Source: Bombyx mori (Eukaryota; Arthropoda; Insecta; Lepidoptera; Bombycidae). From it: DNA of 64,000 nt. Positions 55,801 through 61,800 of this stretch are shown here, in pieces. The translations under genes were made by a program, and so were the position numbers. The DNA lies in the NCBI RefSeq assembly GCF_030269925.1, contig NC_085127.1, positions 6,951,501 to 7,015,500 of the forward strand, given 5' to 3'. Numbering within the stretch: the first letter of the stretch is position 1; each line of letters starts with the position of its first letter. Under the pieces are notes generated by a model. It did not search any database. It was not told the origin of the DNA and saw only the letters and a list, made by a program, of their open reading frames with translations.

Positions 55801-58800
55801 TGTGAGTACGCACGGGTAGGTACCACCACCCCGCCTGTTTCTGCCGCAAATGCGTTTCGGTTTGAACGGTGAGGCAGCTGTTGTAACTATACTGAGACCT
55901 TACAACTCATATCTCAAGGTGGGTGGCGGCATTTACGTTGTAGATGTCTATGGGCTCCGGCCACCACTTAACACCATGTGGGCTGTGAGCTCGTCCACCC
56001 ATCTAATCAATAAAAAAATAATTTCAAAAAGACGCTGTGGAGCCAACGTGCACAAATGGACTATACATAAACTTCAAGACATTGAATAAGACATTATAAT
56101 ACTCGTATGTATATCGTGATTTGAACACAAATAATTGATTTTTGAATAAAACTGTTTGAAGCAAAATAATATGCAATTATAATGTATGGTTATGAAAAAC
56201 TTGCTTTACAGGCTTTTTCTTTTGTTTATTACTTACGTAATTTAACTAAAGTGTTAATTTTATTGAATTATTGTCTACAAATTTCGTTTAGTAAAAATAC
56301 ACAATCACTGTCTTTACTTTAATTAATAATAAATTAATTATTACAATTATGTTTTATCCACTTTAGCAGTTTGATAAGCTGATGCGTGTCTTGCGGTTTA
56401 ATGTATAATATAATAGTTAATGTAGAAAAAATATCAATCTCTTGGGATAGTACTTTTTATTCTATGATGTCTTATGTCTCGGAGGATTGGTTGAGTAGTT
56501 AAGCTGTAAAAGCATAACAAACTCAGTATCGCATTTATATTACAATGGATTGTTTAGATAATTGATGCTGATTATACATTATTTACAGCGAGTAGGATGA
56601 TCGATAGGGCCATACAAGAGAAACCGACGCGATTTTTATCAAATCTATATATTAATACGTGAAGCAAAAACTATGTACCCTTTTTACGAAAATTGCACGG
56701 ACGGGGGAGTATGAAATTTCCCACACTTATAGAGAATATAGAGAAGGAGTGCAGAATACCTACTAATATTTTTTATTTTATGTAAAATACATTATATGAA
56801 TTAAAAATAATGTTACACACTACCATGTATTTGACAGACACACGCATTTATACTCTTTTGTTTATTGTTAAACTCTAGGGTCAAATTGAGAATAAATTAA
56901 TACTATTGTTTGTCTTTAATATTATTTATCTATAGTGTAGTTTTTGGCGAAATCTGTGATTATAGAAATATACCTAGTCAGGTCATAAGTATTGTCACAC
57001 AGTAAAAACTTTTCTTTTAGAGTGCTGGCCACAAAAAAGTTTATTGAATTCGAATTTCGAATTGTTCATGAAAATAAAAATGTATACTTTTAGAATTTTA
57101 CTCATTTTTAAATATGGAGTGGACGCTTAAAGAACCGTGTTGCAGTTATTGCGTTGCATCGTTGCGGTTACGCGCCAATTCAAATTTTTAACAAACTGAA
57201 AAATTTGAATATAACCAAAAGATTCGTTTATCGTACCATCAAACGATACAATGAATACTCTAGTATAGATGACAGGTCAAGAAGTGGTCACCCTCGGTCT
57301 GTTAGGACTCCAGCAGTGATAAAAGCTGTGAAGGCGCGAATTCAAAGAAATCCCAAACGTAAGCAGAAACTGTTGGCCCTTCAGATGGGGTTAAGCAGAA
57401 CCACGGTGAAAAGGGTGTTAAATGAAGACTTAGGGCTTCGGGCATATCGAAAAAAACAGGACATCGTTTGAATGCTCGTCTAATGGACCTGAGACTGAAG
57501 AGATGCCGCGCTTTGTTGAAGCGGTACGCGGGAAAAAAATATCGGGATATTCTTTTTTCGGATGAAAAAATTTTTACCGTAGAAGAAAGCTACAACAAAC
57601 AAAATGATAGGGTGTACGCACACAGTAGTGAAGAAGCGAGCAACCGTATTCCGCGTGTCCAACGAGGTCATTTTCCATCCTCGCTCATGGTATGGTTGGG
57701 AGTTTCTTATTGGAGCTTAACAGGGGTACATTTTTGTGAGAAAGCTGTAAAAACGAAAGCAGTTGTGTATCAAAATACAGTCCTGACGAACCTTGTGGAA
57801 CCTGTTTCTCATACCATGTTCAATAACAGGCACTGGGTATTCCAACAAGATTCGGCGCCAGCTCATAGAGCGAAGAGCACACAAGACTGGCTGGCGGCGC
57901 GTGAAATCGACTTCATCCGGCACGAAGACTGGCCCTCCTCCAGTCCAGATTTGAATCCGTTAGGTTACAAGATATGGCAACACTTGGAGAAAAAGGCGTG
58001 CTCAAAGCCTCATCCCAATTTGGAGTCACTCAAGACATCCTTGATTAAGGCAGCCGCCGATATTGACATGGACCTCGTTCGTGCTGCGATAGACGACTGG
58101 CCGCGTAGATTGAAGGCCTGTATTCAAAATCACGGAGGTCATTTTGAATAAACTTTAGTGTCATAAGAATCTATGTTTTGTTAAGTTCATTTTGGTATAT
58201 GAATGGTTACATAATGAATAAACTTGTTTCAATTATTTTACATTAAACATGTGACAGAATTTATGACCTGACTAGGTACTCGTAGTCTTTGACAATAGGA
58301 TCATAATAATGTTAAAACTTATAATTTCAATTAATAGTTATGGTCGAATTTCGACTACCGGGCGACCACTAATACTATTAAATTTTCGTTAAGAAAATAC
58401 TTATAACATTTACTAATACAACTCCAAGCATGCAGACTATTTTTGTTAGCACACATCTCACCTTAAATTGGAACAGTAACACGTGGCAACTGTCTATCAA
58501 ATCTTGCAACACTGCATCTTTAGTGCATACCTATCTTTATATTCATATCTAAAATTGGCAACAAAAAATTAAGTGTCCAAGAAACAAACACCCACTTTAA
58601 TTAACAATTTAATTTCAGATATATTATTTATTTATAGCCCTTTTAGGTAGACGAACATACGGCCCACCTGATAGTGAGTGGCTACCGTCGCCCATGGACT
58701 TCAGCAATGTCAGGGAGAGAGCCAAACCGCTGCCTACCGTAAAATCTGCCTCTGATTTTGGTTTGAAAAGTCGTATCGCAATTTTCACTTCTATTACATG

Positions 58801-61800
58801 ATAAGTCTTAACCTAGCATAAAATTTTACAGGATAACAGTTCTACACTAACAGTATTATTATAATAGGGCTATTGATGGGAAGATTATTAAAATTATTTA
58901 TTAACAATCCACAGTAGTGGTATGCTCGCCTATAAGACCAAACTTTTCTTCTAACTCCTATTTTGTTGGTAGAGTGTGTTGCGAACCCATACAGAATTGA
59001 TCAAACTGAGTTGAAGTTAAGTGGATATTTCTTACGGTTTGCTTTTTTTTTTTTTAATATTGCCTTTGTAGGCAGACGGGCATACGGCCCACCTGATGGT
59101 GAGTTGTTACCGTCGTCCATGGACTTCAGCAATGCCAGGGGCAGAGCCAAGCCGCTACCTACGAAATTACGCTGGTAATATTAGCCGTTATTTCAATGTC
59201 TTCGACTAAATGCTCGAATTATCCTCTTAATCCTACTTTAAATTAACTTTACCATCTTTAAGGGTAGGTACTTATCTAAAATTAAATTTGACATACATGT
59301 TACAGTTGGATATTTTTAAATTAGTGGTTTTTGTTTAACCTTTATCTGTGGCTATATCGTTATCTTTGAAGATATTGCAGGTGTTTGTAATCACTAGTTC
59401 TCCCAGGTGTCTATCTTATCATATCTTCTTTGACTAATGCTGTGATGCACATTTGCCTTACATGATGTTAACCAATCGCTCAGTAATACAACAAAAGATA
59501 AAGTATTTACTTAAAAAAGAAAGTTTTATTATTCTCTATTAACAACTGAAAAAAGGAACATGAGGCTTTGATAACACATAGCATATATACATTGACGAAA
59601 GAAATAGAGCTCCTTAGAACCAACAAAAAATTATGGTCAGTTGAGTGTGATGGTGAGACATTGGATTATAATCTTATCTTATACCTTTAAACGAGCAATT
59701 CTTGTATATATATATATAATCTGAATCTCGGAAACGGCTCCAACGATTTTCATAAAGTTTAGTATACAGGGGATTTCGGGGGCGATAAATCGATTCTAGC
59801 TACGATTTATTTTCAGAAAATGTTGTTTTATTCGTGTTTTCAATAATCAACTCTTCCCGACATCTATTGGCGAATAATAATACTATTTTTCTTAATTGAG
59901 GGCAACTAACCGCTTTAAAGACACAACAAGATGGCGTTATCAAAAATCATCTAGTAATATATAATATCAGAGATCCACAGATAGGGAAAAGTACTCAAAA
60001 ACTTTTAAATCCAATAACCAGGTCTACTATCTTAAGGGTGAACAATTTCAAGATGGTGGCTGATTCTTACCATCAAAAAAGAGATGAGTTAGTGTGAGTA
60101 TAAGCTCAGTGTCTCAGAGCATGATATGAAAGTGATATCAGTGAACAGAGTACAATCATCAAATTCACTTTGGTTTGACCGCAATCCAGAAACTAGGAAC
60201 TGCATTCTTCGTGACCATCTCTTGTATCTTAAAACTGAAGTTTTCTTGCAATGTTTGCTACTAGTGATGTTTTGTAGCTCAAAAATATGATATCTCTTTG
60301 AGACATTCGCAAGAAACGTTATCCATGGTGAAATAGAAAAAAGGTTGACAAGATTCATCGTGAAAAAGACAGTTACCAACATTACCAAACTATCAGTAGC
60401 CCAATGATAAAGATATCATGTTCAACTAAACTGAGTCATAAACCATTGAAAATGGGAATCAATTTCATAATTTTGGAATCAATACATGACTCATTAATTA
60501 GTATGCCTTTTTTGTATAGAACTACAAAATGATTTATGATATGAAAATAGTATGGTGTCATAATGTAACATTTGTATTATTTATATTAACAACACTATTA
60601 TTAAGTTTGAAGAAACGAACAAGATTTGCTAAACAATAGCTTGGAAATTAAACATTTTTAAGAATATTATGCGGAATAGTTTAGATTGGAAAATCACATT
60701 TTGTTCAATACCAACCAAATTATCATTGAATTAGTTTTACATAGCAAATAAGGTATGATAGAAGACTAATATTTGAGCATTAATACTTCTGTGCTTGGCA
60801 GTACCAGGTTGGCAGTGAAAGGAACAAGGGTGGAACGTAAATTGCTTCATAAAACTATTAGGAAATAAAAAATATTGAAATACTTATTTAACATGTAACA
60901 GAAGGGCAAGGGCAGACATTGTAAAAGGTTTGAACATAAGGCTATATACAATACAGAAAATATGTTCTGTTTATATTTGTTACCTCTGTAATGGTAAAGT
61001 AACTAATTCATCCCTGGGTGTAACCATATTTCAATAATTCAATAATATTTTAATTTATTTTATATATAAATTTTTAATTAAACATTATATCATATAGACG
61101 CTTGAAAGGCAAACGTGACTAAGCAACAATGCGTGAACTTTACAGTAGACTAATTTAAAGTTGAAATACCTGAAAACAAAATTTATTTTAACGAATCTAG
61201 CTAGTAGCTGTAGGATTGAAATGATTTTAATAGACCTAGAAATAAATTTTTTTGGGCATCGAATATGGTTATTGCCTATAATTTATGTACAAATCAGTTA
61301 TTGTCGCTTAGTCACGTTTGCCTTTCAAGCGTAGATATGTATCTTTTCAAATTTTTTTTTCTTACATTATAAATATCTGGCATATCAATTTAAGTTTGAT
61401 CTGACCGATTTATGTCTGTAATGTCAAAATATGTCTGTCAGGTCTCTGAACTAAGCTACTTCTAATGTCCTGTACACACCCCACCTGATGTTAGGGGAAC
61501 CTCATGCAAAGATATGAGATTAGTCTATTCAATAAATTAGCCTCGATTGTATTGACGTAACATTTAACTTTCTGACCAGCAGGCGCAAAAACAAACAAAC
61601 ATATTGGGGAAAACATATTAAATAAATGTCAAATGATTCACTTATTTTATATTTTTAGCTTTTGTTTTGTTGATTTGGTAGCTATTTAGATTTTATAAAA
61701 CTTCTATTATATGCATTTTCAACTACATCAAGTGCAAAAAAATTGTACCACTTTATTTTAAGTTATACCGAGTCTTTTTGGTCCATTGCAACCCAATAAC

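Larger units (their letters stand above)
53223..56640. other. Intron 1 with two SINEs, otherwise unrecognised
   Basis: Besides the Bm1 copies at 54281 and 55783 I see no exon, RNA gene or repeat end. Confidence 0.3.
56644..58372 (+). mobile_element. Non-autonomous Helitron (outer element, carries a mariner)
   Basis: Starts TCTATATATTAATACGTGAA and ends with the short palindrome GGTCGAATTTCGAC followed about 10 nt later by CTAA, between host A and T. Without the inserted mariner it is about 420 bp, matching the copy at 20961-21378. Confidence 0.75.

Noticed and set aside
60089..60388. 99-codon minus-strand ORF, considered as a transposase remnant
   Set aside because: No catalytic motif or TIR could be seen; left as unrecognised intron.
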